Below are positions 9,381-18,500 of a stretch of 35,365 bases of DNA, piece after piece. Source of the stretch: Cyanobacteria bacterium PR.3.49 (lineage in GTDB: Bacteria > Cyanobacteriota > Vampirovibrionia > Obscuribacterales > Obscuribacteraceae); NCBI GenBank assembly GCA_013997645.1, contig PNKB01000035.1, forward strand, positions 1 through 35,365. Direction: 5' to 3'. The translations under genes were made by a program, and so were the position numbers. The notes under the pieces are model-generated. The model was not told the origin of the DNA. It saw nothing but the letters and a program-made list of their open reading frames with translations, and made no database searches. Position 1 is the first letter of the stretch, and each line of letters begins with the position of its first letter.

Positions 9381-10931
9381 ATGACCTCATCTACAAAGAG
9401 CCCGGAGAGCGCCTCGGCAAAAGCCGGCTCACCGCGCACATATCACAATTACATCGACGGCAAGTGGGTTAAGGCAGAGACCGGCGAAACATTCGCCAGC
9501 TACAACCCGGCTAACTTGACTGAAGTAATCGGTTTTTTCGCTTCGTCCACTCCCAAAGATGTGAAAGCCGCAGTTGATGCTGCTCAGAACGCCCTGAAAA
9601 TGTGGCGCAGCACTCCGGCTCCTGCACGTGCGGACATCATTTTGAAAGCTGCTTATTTGCTGGAAAGCCGCAAAGAAGAAATCGCCACCACCATGGTGCG
9701 CGAAATGGGCAAAGTTTTGAAAGAAGCCCGCGGAGATGTTCAAGAAGCAATCGACATGGCCAAGTACATGGCCGGTGAAGGACGCCGTTTGATGGGTCAA
9801 ACAGTTCCTTCCGAAATGCCTCACAAATTCGCCATGGCCATCAGACAGCCAATCGGCGTTGTCGGTTTGATCACCCCCTGGAATTTCCCTGTGGCAATTC
9901 CTTCGTGGAAAATATTCCCGGCTCTGGTTGCAGGCAACACGGTTGTTTTCAAGCCAGCCACCGATACGCCTCTTTGCGCTTTGATGTTGGTTGAAGTATT
10001 GATTGAAGCCGGACTTCCCCCGGGCGTCATCAATTTCGTCACCGGCATGGGCGCCAAAGTCGGTATGTCCATCGTCGACGATCCGCGCGTCAAAGCCATC
10101 TCGCTTACCGGCTCGACTGAAGTCGGTCGCCGTGTGGCAGGACGTTGCGGCGAACTGATGAAGAAAGTCAGCTGCGAATTGGGCGGCAAAAACGCAATCT
10201 GCGTTATGCCTGATGCAGACATCGAACTGGCAGTCGAAGGCGCCGTATGGGGAGCTTTCGGAACCGCCGGACAACGCTGCACCGCAGCCAGCCGCTTGAT
10301 CGTTCATAGCGAAGTCTACAAAAAGTTCACCGATGCATTCGTTGCTCGCACCAAAGAGCTCAAGCTCGGTTCTGGTCTCGACCAGGACGTAACGGTTGGA
10401 CCTGTTGTGAACAAGAGCCAATTGGAAAGCATCAATGAGTACGTTCAAATAGGCAAGAAAGAAGGCGCCAAGCTGCTTTGTGGCGGTAACATCGTCACCG
10501 AAGGCGAATTCAAAAATGGCTGCTTCCACGAGCCCACCGTATTTGGTGACGTGAAGCCGTCGATGCGTATTGCTCAAGAAGAAATCTTCGGACCAGTAAC
10601 CGCCATCATCAAAGTCGACAGTTTCGAAGAAGCCATCGAAGTAGCCAACGGCACCGAATTTGGTCTGTCGCTCTCGATGTACACCCGTGACGTGCACCAA
10701 GCCTTCCAAGCAATTGAAGAATTGGAATCCGGCATCGTTTACATCAATGCTCCAACCATCGGTGCTGAAATTCAGCTGCCATTCGGCGGAGTCAAGCAAA
10801 CCGGCAACGGTCACCGCGAAGCGGGCACCACTGCCATCGAGCAATTCACTGAGTGGAAGGCTGTCTACATTGACTATTCCGGTCAACTGCAAAAAGCGCA
10901 GATCGACAACCACCCCACAAAGAAAAAGTAG
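9381..10931 (+). CDS. NAD(P)-dependent aldehyde dehydrogenase (semialdehyde type)
   Basis: This 516-residue ALDH has all catalytic residues: Asn168 (TPWNFP), general base Glu266 (CELGGKN) and nucleophile Cys300 (GQRCTAAS), with the standard 34-residue Glu-Cys spacing. Its position after a GabT-like gene suggests that it oxidises the semialdehyde made there (succinate, glutarate or a related semialdehyde) to the acid. The C-terminus, GHREAGTTAIEQFTEWK, also recalls the 2-oxoglutarate-semialdehyde and aminoadipate-semialdehyde dehydrogenase branches, so gabD is not assigned. The SD is AGGAG before ATG 9381. It is closed by a strong terminator. Confidence 0.88.
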   Translation: MTSSTKSPESASAKAGSPRTYHNYIDGKWVKAETGETFASYNPANLTEVIGFFASSTPKDVKAAVDAAQNALKMWRSTPAPARADIILKAAYLLESRKEEIATTMVREMGKVLKEARGDVQEAIDMAKYMAGEGRRLMGQTVPSEMPHKFAMAIRQPIGVVGLITPWNFPVAIPSWKIFPALVAGNTVVFKPATDTPLCALMLVEVLIEAGLPPGVINFVTGMGAKVGMSIVDDPRVKAISLTGSTEVGRRVAGRCGELMKKVSCELGGKNAICVMPDADIELAVEGAVWGAFGTAGQRCTAASRLIVHSEVYKKFTDAFVARTKELKLGSGLDQDVTVGPVVNKSQLESINEYVQIGKKEGAKLLCGGNIVTEGEFKNGCFHEPTVFGDVKPSMRIAQEEIFGPVTAIIKVDSFEEAIEVANGTEFGLSLSMYTRDVHQAFQAIEELESGIVYINAPTIGAEIQLPFGGVKQTGNGHREAGTTAIEQFTEWKAVYIDYSGQLQKAQIDNHPTKKK

Positions 10932-10938
10932 TTAGCGT

Positions 10939-10977
10939 AAAGCTCTCGCCTGGGTCATCTCAGGCGAGAGCTTTTAA
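10939..10977 (+). terminator. Rho-independent terminator after the aldehyde dehydrogenase
   Basis: A perfect 14-bp stem (AAAGCTCTCGCCTG with CAGGCGAGAGCTTT) closes an 8-nt loop and ends in TTTT. It separates the dehydrogenase from the following acyl-CoA dehydrogenase gene. Confidence 0.88.
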
Positions 10978-11033
10978 AAAGAAAATTCAAGTTCAAAAGT
11001 TTCAAACAAAATAGAAAACGCGGAGAAAAGGAT

Positions 11034-12233
11034 ATGGATTTCGACTTTACACCAGAGCAAATCGCTTATCGCAAGCACATGCGTGACTTCATGGAGCGCG
11101 AAGTTGCACCGGTTGCTCAGATGAATGATCGCGAATGCAAATTCGACATGGAAGTAGCCAAGAAAATCTTCAAGGAAGGATTTCTCGGTTGCCCGGTGCC
11201 GGAAAAGTACGGCGGTCTCGGAATGGACTACATTGCATACGGCTTGATGACCGAGGAAGTCAACCGCATATGCTCCTCGACCAGAACTCTCTTCTCCGTG
11301 CAAACATCTTTGGTTGCATTGACCATTCTGAAATGGGGTAACGAAGAGCAGAAGAAAGAATTGCTGCCCAAGCTTTGCAATGGCGAATACATTGGTTGTT
11401 ACGGTTTGACGGAGCCTGAAGCAGGTTCTGATGCCGGTAATCAACAAACTCGCGCAGTCAAAGACGGCAATGACTACATCTTGACCGGTCAAAAGGTTTG
11501 GATCTCTTGCGGCACGATCGCGAGCCACGCGCTCATCTTCGCCACCGTTGATCCTAAGCTCGGTCACAAAGGTATCAGCTGCTTTATTGTCGACACCAAA
11601 TCGAAAGGCTTCTCTGCTGCTTCCATCAAAGGCAAGCTTGGATTGCGCTCTTCGGACACGGCAACTCTTTATCTCGATCAAGTCAGAGTACCGAAAGAAA
11701 ACATGCTCGGAGCTGAAGGTGACGGATTCAAAGTCGCTATGTCCGCGCTCGACAATGGACGCTTCTCGGTGGCTGCCGGCGCTGTCGGTCTGGTCCAAGG
11801 TTGCATCGACGAGTCAACCAAGTACGCAATGCAAAGAAAGACTTTCGGCAAACCGATTGGCGAGCACCAACAAGTGCAAGCCATGATTGCCGACATGGTT
11901 GCAGACTGCGAAGCTGGTCGCTTGCTCTATTTGAGAGCTGCTCACCTGAAGAACAAGAACGTCCGCAATACGCTTGAAACCTCCCTCGCCAAGCTCTTCT
12001 GCGGCGAAGCTGCCAACAAAGCAGCCCACAACGCAGTGCAGATCTTCGGTGGCTACGGCTTCTCGGATGAGTATCCGGTTGAGCGTTTCTTCCGTGATGC
12101 CAAAGTGCTCAATATTTACGAAGGCACCCGCGAAATCCAGCGCTTGATTATCGCTCAAGACGCACTGGGCATTCGCAACGCCAACGGAGCACCAACAGGA
12201 CGCATGACTGAATTGGCAGGCGCAAGCGTATAA
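11034..12233 (+). CDS. Acyl-CoA dehydrogenase (short-chain type)
   Basis: This FAD enzyme introduces the 2,3-double bond of an acyl-CoA and passes electrons to ETF. The 399 residues show GLTEPEAGSDAG (FAD/substrate loop), KVWISCG, and the catalytic base Glu363 in IYEGTREIQR. The base is in the position of short- and medium-chain and butyryl-CoA dehydrogenases. GFSDEYPVERFFRDA before it is also typical. A glutaryl-CoA or branched-chain substrate is possible, given the preceding aminotransferase-ALDH pair, but the EGTREIQ ending is closer to short-chain enzymes. The SD AAAAGGA precedes ATG 11034. It lies 102 bp behind the ALDH with a terminator between them, so it may be transcribed by readthrough or by its own promoter, which I do not see. 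Confidence 0.93.
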   Translation: MDFDFTPEQIAYRKHMRDFMEREVAPVAQMNDRECKFDMEVAKKIFKEGFLGCPVPEKYGGLGMDYIAYGLMTEEVNRICSSTRTLFSVQTSLVALTILKWGNEEQKKELLPKLCNGEYIGCYGLTEPEAGSDAGNQQTRAVKDGNDYILTGQKVWISCGTIASHALIFATVDPKLGHKGISCFIVDTKSKGFSAASIKGKLGLRSSDTATLYLDQVRVPKENMLGAEGDGFKVAMSALDNGRFSVAAGAVGLVQGCIDESTKYAMQRKTFGKPIGEHQQVQAMIADMVADCEAGRLLYLRAAHLKNKNVRNTLETSLAKLFCGEAANKAAHNAVQIFGGYGFSDEYPVERFFRDAKVLNIYEGTREIQRLIIAQDALGIRNANGAPTGRMTELAGASV

Positions 12234-12256
12234 GCTTGGCAGTTCACTAAGACCTC

Positions 12257-12294
12257 AAGAGCGGTGTCGAATTATCGGCACCGCTTTTGCTTTT
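12257..12294 (+). terminator. Rho-independent terminator after the acyl-CoA dehydrogenase
   Basis: AGCGGTGTCGA pairs with TCGGCACCGCT (one G-U) around an ATTA tetraloop. The T-rich tract TTTTGCTTTT follows. Confidence 0.9.
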
Positions 12295-12546
12295 GAACTT
12301 GCAGATTCGCCAATTAATCTGGATATCAAGGGTGGAATTGACTCTTGGCGGCGTCTAAAATCTAAGAATCTGTTAAGCCCCAAGAGGGGCAAGACTTCGT
12401 TGAGATCATCACGGGCACTGTTTACAAAGCCCCGTTCTTAACCGGTCCTTAATCGGGCACGGTCTACTCTAAGAGCATGTTGAACCTCACTAAGTCATAA
12501 CGTCGGGTTCGAAAAAGGTAATAGCAAACCAAGTAAACGGTAGGTT
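12295..12546 (+). other. Intergenic region before the mini-protein
   Basis: This is the rest of a gap of 313 bp. It holds a compact GCCCC-aaga-GGGGC hairpin (12377-12390) without a T-tract and two CGGGCACxGT copies at about 12413 and 12455. No convincing promoter is seen, although TTAACC at about 12438 and a poor TCTACT are present. Confidence 0.35.
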
Positions 12547-12657
12547 ATGGGATATCTTGAAGGACTAGTTGTTTGTGTCGTCGCTGCCTTTGCCACAATG
12601 TGGGTCAATGACAAATTGCCCATCGGTGGTGACTACATTCAAGACGAACAGCTCTAA
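12547..12657 (+). CDS. Possible 36-residue single-helix membrane protein
   Basis: ATG 12547 to TAA 12657 encodes MGYLEGLVVCVVAAFATMWV followed by NDKLPIGGDYIQDEQL. This gives one hydrophobic helix (about residues 6-20) and a short acidic tail. TAGG lies just before the start as a weak SD. It is placed after a 250-bp leader-like gap and before a convergent gene. It matches no family I recognise, and a chance ORF is possible. Confidence 0.45.
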   Translation: MGYLEGLVVCVVAAFATMWVNDKLPIGGDYIQDEQL

Positions 12658-12687
12658 GCCAATTCTCAGCCGAATCCATTTGTAACC

Positions 12688-13128
12688 TTAGCGAAAGCCC
12701 AGTCTGGCTTTGTGGCTGGTCATCTCGTCGAGAAAAGCGGCAAGTGCCGCCGCCCCCAGCACGGCTGCCACGGCGGCGCATATCAAATTGGCGTAGTACT
12801 GTTTTTCGTCCAATTGCCTGTTTACCGTTGAGTCTTGGGGCGAGGCCGGATCAAAGTAGACCAGGACGTTCATGTCGTTTTTCCACCGAGAAGGGCTCCA
12901 GTCAAACGGATTGGCTCTCGGAAGGTCGAACAGCTTACCGCGGTAAGCTTTGCCGGAAACAGAATAAAGGTATGACACGTTGGCGCTATTGCGAGGTCCG
13001 CGCGTGACGGATATGTGCCCAGCTGTCGCCGGCCACTTAAGCGCTCGATTGCTTACATCGGCGAACTGCAGGGAGTGCCAGCCGATGTTGGCTGCGTATA
13101 TAAAACAAAAAAGAGCGATTATCAGCAT
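12688..13128 (-). CDS. DUF3592-like membrane protein
   Basis: This 146-residue protein has an N-terminal hydrophobic segment (1-17) and a C-terminal helix (about 112-132, NLICAAVAAVLGAAALAAFL). Between them lies a beta-rich extracytoplasmic part with ISVTRG, VSYLYSVSGKAYRGKLF and VLVYFDPASPQDSTV, the arrangement of DUF3592 proteins. No function is known for the family. An in-frame stop lies 19 codons upstream, so the start is at or near ATG 13128, with no clear SD. It is divergent from the EF-hand genes and may be unrelated to them. Confidence 0.72.
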   Translation of the reverse strand: MLIIALFCFIYAANIGWHSLQFADVSNRALKWPATAGHISVTRGPRNSANVSYLYSVSGKAYRGKLFDLPRANPFDWSPSRWKNDMNVLVYFDPASPQDSTVNRQLDEKQYYANLICAAVAAVLGAAALAAFLDEMTSHKARLGFR

Positions 13129-13470
13129 CGAATAATTGTCGAATTGGATTTGAGTGCAGAAAAATCTCTATCAATCTTAGCCTCTGGAGATTGCATTTTT
13201 GTTCGTGCCGGCCGGTTTTTCAGCACTGTGCAATTCAACAGTATAGTTTGCTTATCACGTCGGTATGATAGCCGAACATCAAGGGGGCGCTCCGCGAAAC
13301 CCTTCTTCTGAACTCTAATTTGACGTTGCGATTTAACATCAGCGCGTTAAAAAGAGCACTTCTCCCCCACGCAATTTACACAATTTGCTCGTCCGTCGGC
13401 TTTCAGAAAGCTTTGCTGCGGCACGGGTAGACGAGCGCGCCGTTTTCCACTTCAACTAAGAGGTTGTTTT
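13129..13470 (+). promoter_or_regulatory. Divergent intergenic region with a structured leader for the first EF-hand gene
   Basis: GCTCGTC (13387-13393) pairs with GACGAGC (13430-13436), extended by CGT/ACG inside. The pair encloses a perfect GCTTTC-a-GAAAGC hairpin (13399-13411). The structure ends about 35 nt before the ATG and leaves the SD free. Upstream, CAATTT occurs twice with a 3-bp spacer near 13372-13386. I cannot assign promoters for either divergent gene with confidence. Confidence 0.4.
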
Positions 13471-15288
13471 ATGCCAAATGAAATTACAAACGAAGCGTGC
13501 GACGGCAATAGAAAGTTGCTCACCGATTCTTCGCCGGCACTAGCGGATGTTCATTACGATGGGAAACAAGCTGAAAATGCGCATCGCATACACATGGACA
13601 AACTCGCCGAGAGCTTGAAAGAGTATGGAATATTGCCGCAGCTGGCACTGGAAGATCGCCTCAGAGACGAGAAATTAGTTTTAAAGGGCGGCGTCGCCGA
13701 ACAGAAAGTCGAAGCTTTCAAGAAGGACGAAAAACCAAAGGCGGCAAGCGTTTACGAGGTTCAAAAAGGCGACTCTATTTGGGGCATTAGCCGCGCCTAT
13801 TTGCGTGAAACGACAAGAAAAGAACCGAGCCCGCAAGAAGTGAAGGCGACAGCAATCTCGATCGCCAAAGAAAATAGATTGAGCCATCCTGATCAAATTC
13901 ACCCAGGGCAGAAACTCAAAATGCCTGAGTTGAAAGCGCAGACTAAAGTCGAATCGCCTGATAAGAAACCGACTGGCGCCGAGAAAACACCGCCCGTTAA
14001 ACCGGAAAATGTAAAGCCGACAAAAGGCACTGCCACACCGCACGAGAAAGGGAAAACTGCTGATTCAGGGTTGGATTTTGTTCGCGATCAATTCGACAAG
14101 ATCGATCAGGACAACGATCATCATGTAACGCAAAGAGAAATCGATCACTATATAAGTGACAACAAAGCCTCACTAAACGAGAAACAAGTGAGTGCGCTTA
14201 CAAAAGTAGGCGAGCGCGCAAACACGCTTCAGAAGCAGGCTAACGATGAAGTCGGCTTTGAGAGAAACGGTATTTCTCGCCTGGATCTTGATGCTGCCGA
14301 AAAACGTATGCGTGCCATCGAGTATGCGCAAGAGCATTTTGATCCGATGGACGGAGATGGCAATGGTCACGTAAATAAGAAGGAAATTCGTGGTTATATG
14401 CGCGCCAATGATGATCGCTTAGGCGAGCAAGATCGCGCCAATTGTCAGCTCTTAATGGAACAATGCGGCGACCTGGACGACAAATGCGACGACGAAATGT
14501 TCTTCGAGTGGGGCGGATTCTCGAAAAAAGATCTGGAAGCTGCTCAAAGTGAATTAGGAGCAAAAACTCTCAAGGGTGAAGATAAGCTGCCCTTGCCTAA
14601 TGATGATAAAGCTTCGAAAATCACGACGCACGAGAATTTTGCTCCCGTGACCATGCAGGCCTTCTCCAAAGAAAGTTTGCGTCTGTTCGATAAAATCGAT
14701 GCGGATGCAGACGGTTCTCTCACTGCTCGCGAACTGCGCGCGGCGGCGCAGAGCGACAATTACAAAGGCAAAGACAAGCAAGTTTTATCCGCGCTCTACA
14801 AATCACGCTCCGATATAGCCGAGATGCACGATGACGACTTCCTCATGCCTGACAGCACGATCACGCGTGGTGATCTGGAGCAGATGGAAGCAAAACGCGT
14901 TGAGAGCAACAGGCAAACCCAAAATATAAAAAATGCGCGAGACTATCTTTCCCGGGACGACAATTTCGTCAGGCTGGACACTGATGCTGACAATTTCCTC
15001 AGCAAGGAAGAAATTTACAGCGCTTTGCAGAGCAATTCACTGACGAAACAACAGAGAGAAAGCCTCAGTTTCTTGCGCGACCATGTGGATGCCGTTGCAG
15101 ATGCCAGCAATGACGAAAGAGGTCCGGAATACAGCGGCATCAGTCAGATGGACCTCGATGCATTCGGAAACACTGAGCTTGCCGCCATCGAGCAGAATTT
15201 GCGCAATGCTTATGAGCTGCAGAAGCAGGCAATCAAAAGCGGAGCCCGGGATGTGAAGTCCAGCCAGCCAACCCGCAAAGCCGGCTAA
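13471..15288 (+). CDS. LysM and EF-hand repeat protein (605 aa)
   Basis: There is no signal peptide. After a variable N-terminus with the shared motif LKEYGILPQLAL (about 49-60), a LysM domain spans about 95-153 (YEVQKGDSIWGIS to HPGQKLKMP), which in known families binds peptidoglycan or chitin-type glycans. A Lys/Pro/Thr-rich linker follows. Four canonical EF-hand loops start at residues 212 (DQDNDHHVTQRE), 294 (DGDGNGHVNKKE), 410 (DADADGSLTARE) and 503 (DTDADNFLSKEE). Each is followed about 45-50 residues later by a second acidic loop, for example NDEVGFERNGISRLD or NDERGPEYSGISQMD. It probably binds Ca2+ through paired loops. The SD AGAGG precedes ATG 13471. It is the first of three related genes on this strand. 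Confidence 0.88.
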   Translation: MPNEITNEACDGNRKLLTDSSPALADVHYDGKQAENAHRIHMDKLAESLKEYGILPQLALEDRLRDEKLVLKGGVAEQKVEAFKKDEKPKAASVYEVQKGDSIWGISRAYLRETTRKEPSPQEVKATAISIAKENRLSHPDQIHPGQKLKMPELKAQTKVESPDKKPTGAEKTPPVKPENVKPTKGTATPHEKGKTADSGLDFVRDQFDKIDQDNDHHVTQREIDHYISDNKASLNEKQVSALTKVGERANTLQKQANDEVGFERNGISRLDLDAAEKRMRAIEYAQEHFDPMDGDGNGHVNKKEIRGYMRANDDRLGEQDRANCQLLMEQCGDLDDKCDDEMFFEWGGFSKKDLEAAQSELGAKTLKGEDKLPLPNDDKASKITTHENFAPVTMQAFSKESLRLFDKIDADADGSLTARELRAAAQSDNYKGKDKQVLSALYKSRSDIAEMHDDDFLMPDSTITRGDLEQMEAKRVESNRQTQNIKNARDYLSRDDNFVRLDTDADNFLSKEEIYSALQSNSLTKQQRESLSFLRDHVDAVADASNDERGPEYSGISQMDLDAFGNTELAAIEQNLRNAYELQKQAIKSGARDVKSSQPTRKAG

Positions 15289-15444
15289 TAGCTAATACCA
15301 GCCGCAAAATTTAGCCCGAAGCAGCGCACCTGCAGGTAAAACCCTGTGGGTGTGGCTGTTTTGCGCACTGAAAAATGTGTGACAAATGCCCGCAAAAACA
15401 ATTGCCGGTTCCCCCTAAAGCCTTGCCGTTCATGGCTTTTGGGA

Positions 15445-15477
15445 TTGTCATTAAATTGTCATCGCGGCAGCTATAGA
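15445..15477 (+). promoter_or_regulatory. Pho-box-like promoter of the EF-hand calpain gene
   Basis: TTGTCATTAAATTGTCAT (15445-15462) is an 11-bp-phased direct repeat. It agrees at 15 of 18 positions with the E. coli PhoB box CTGTCATAWAWCTGTMAY. TATAGA (15472-15477) starts 10 bp after it, the arrangement of PhoB-activated promoters where the box replaces the -35. The predicted leader is about 60 nt. Binding by a PhoB-type regulator is inferred, not shown. Confidence 0.6.
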
Positions 15478-15543
15478 TTCTATGCACACCCCCGAATTCC
15501 AAACACCTCGATTCTCCCTCCTATTCCAGAGGCGGTTCTTATC

Positions 15544-18500
15544 ATGGCATCAGATTCTATTACCGAAGTAAGCGGTGTCCAGCAACCAGTCGTTAAAGAC
15601 GCCAGCGAAAAAGCTCTCAAAGATTCTAACGAAAGCGCAAAACAGGTTACACCGCAAGATATTCAAGCTCTCAACGAGAAGAATATGCAAGCCCTGCGTC
15701 AAGCTGGCCTGCTGCCTGAACTGGCAATTGACGGTGCCAAAGAGATTACATATGTGCAAAAGAATTTCGACAAGATCGATCGTTCCGGTGATGGCTGGGT
15801 AACGGGTGGCGAGATAGACGCCTATGCAAAGGAAAACGCCGCCAAGCTCTCGAATATCGAATTGGAAGCGCTCAGAAAAGTAAAAGAAAAAATCAGCACA
15901 TTCGAAGACGAGAGCAATGACGAACTCGGCTACGAAAACGACGGTATCACTAAAGACGATTTAGCCGGAGTTCAAAAAAGATTTGGCATCTATGACTATG
16001 CCCAAAAGAATTTCGACAAGTTGGATGAGGATGGCGACGGTTACGTGACCGGCGGCGAAATCGATGCCTTCATCAAATTCAAAGGCAAAGAAATAGGCGA
16101 GCAAGAAAAAACCATACTCGACAATTTGAAGAAAGCGGTCGGCGACATCGAAGAAATCAGCAATGATGAAATAGGCGATGAAAACGACGGCTTTACCAGA
16201 TATGACTTGCAAGATGCCAAAGCGAAGGACGGCACTGAGCGCCTGAGCGGCGACCAAGCGGAATGCAAAGACGTCAAGCCCTCCGGCGATTTACGCCCGG
16301 CTCTGGATTACGCCCGCGACAATTTCGAGAAGATCGACGCAGACAAAGACGGCTACCTGACTAAAGACGAAATCTTGGATTACGCCACCGTCAACAAGGC
16401 GACGCTTTCCAGCGATGACAAAGCGAAGCTCGTGGCATTGAAAAACCGTGTGAGCGGGGTAGAAGAGCAAAGCAATGACGAGCGCTTCGACGAAAACGAT
16501 GGCATCACTAAAGCCGACATCGCTGAAGCAAGACCGCGTCTGGATGCTCTTGCTTATGCCAAGACAAACTATGACAAGCTGGACGGCGATGGCGACGGCT
16601 TCATTACTGAAAGCGATATCGATGCATACAGCAACGCACGCCATAACCTGACCGCAGATGAAAAGCTCAATCTCAAATACTTGAGAGAAAACGTTTCAAA
16701 CATCGAAGAGTATGCCAATGACGAACTCGCCGATGAGAATGACGGTATCACCAGATCTGATGTTAATGATGCACTAATCGAACTCGGTTCAGAAGATGCT
16801 CGCTCCGACTGCCAAGCAGCTGAGGCCGCAAAGCCTAAAGAAGCAGGCAAGCCGGCTGAGGCCAAAGCGGAAACGAAAACTGAAGAGCGCGTAGCTGATT
16901 CCGGTTTGGATTATCTGCGCAAGCGTTTTGCATTCATCGATCAAGATGGCGACAATTATGTCACCAAGTCGGAAATCGACAAGTACGTCAAAGATAAAGA
17001 GAAAACACTTACTTCCGGTGAAACATTAGCGCTCAAGCGCCTCGGCTCCAAAGTCGATGACTTGGAAGAAATGTACAACGATGAGCTGGCCGACGAGAAT
17101 GACGGTATCACTCGTCAGGACATCAACGTTGCCGAAGAGCAAATGAAGGCGACTGAATACGCCAAGCAAAATTTCGGCAAGCTTGACCTGGACGGCGACG
17201 GCTACGTCACCTCCGGCGAAGTGAACAGCTATGTTCGCGCCAACAGCGACAGATTGAGCGCTCAAGATCGCGCCAACCTCGACTATTTGAAGAGCAACGT
17301 CGATGATCTGGAAGAGTATTCCAACGACGAATTAGGCGACGAGAATGACGGTTTTACCAGCGCTGACTTGAGAGATGCACTTGATGAAACCGGCTCCAAC
17401 ACAGTGGGAACAGAAGGTAATGCGGAAAAGCTCCCCCTGCCTGCACCTGTTCAATACAAATATGATCCGACCACCAAGGCTGTTCGTATTGAAGAAGCGG
17501 CGGCAGAAGCTGAGAAAATCTTCGATCGCCTCGACCAGGACAGCGATGGGTATCTAAGCGAAGGCGAACTGGCACGCGCTGTTCAGAGCGAGAAATATAC
17601 AGGCAGAGAAGCGCAAATTGTTGGCGCTCTTTACAAAAATCAGGACGATTTGGAAGAGCGAAGCAATGATGAGCTCGGTGATGAAAATGATGGAATCACC
17701 AGAGACGACCTCAAACAGTTCGACCAAGATCGCGACAAAGTTCAGACCGAATGGCAACAAATCGGCAGAGCAAGAGTATGGCTCGACAAGGATGACAATT
17801 TCAAAAAGGTCGATGCAGACAGCGACGATTACCTTACCAAATCGGAAATTGAAAAGGCTCTGGAAAGAACCGATCTCACCAAGGATGAACGCACCAGCCT
17901 GGAATTCTTGAGAGATAATGTCGACGATCTGGAAGAAGCCAGCAATGACGAGCTGGGTGACGAAAACGACGGCATCACCAAGGATGATTTAAAAGAATAT
18001 GGTGATGACACTGTCCGGAGCGTCCATAACGTTTTTCAAGAAACCAACGAAGCTCAAAGACTGGGATCGCGCGATTTATACGCCAATAAAGAAAACCCGC
18101 TGGCAAGCATCAAGCCGGACGCTATTAAGCAAGGCATGATCGGCAACTGCTATTTTGAGGCAGCCCTTGCTTCGTTGGCAGCAGTAGATCCGGAATCTAT
18201 TCATAGAATGATCAAAGACAATGGCGACGGAACCTACACGGTTACTTTCCCAGGAAACACTGATGAGCCGGTGACCGTGAAAGCTCCAACCGAAGTTGAA
18301 ATGGGCATTTTTAATCAAGGTGGACCGGATGGAACCTGGGCCTGCGTGCTGGAGAAAGCCTACGGCGCCTATTGCAACCAACACTGGTATCGCCGTGGAC
18401 CGTTCAATCTCTTTGGTGGTGATACTGATGCAGAAGGCAGCGAAGGAGGCGAACTTAAGATTGGCCATGCAATGAGCCTATTAACCGGAAGAGACAGAGA

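Noticed and set aside
9429..10913. 494-codon minus-strand frame opposite the aldehyde dehydrogenase
   Set aside because: It is a long shadow caused by codon bias of the real gene; no domain, SD or promoter.
10974..11798. 274-codon minus-strand frame opposite the acyl-CoA dehydrogenase
   Set aside because: It is antisense to a gene with an intact catalytic Glu363, and it crosses the dehydrogenase start region.
15346..15543. N-terminal extension of the calpain gene
   Set aside because: It would translate through the Pho-box-like promoter. ATG 15544 has a good SD and begins a segment like the sister proteins.
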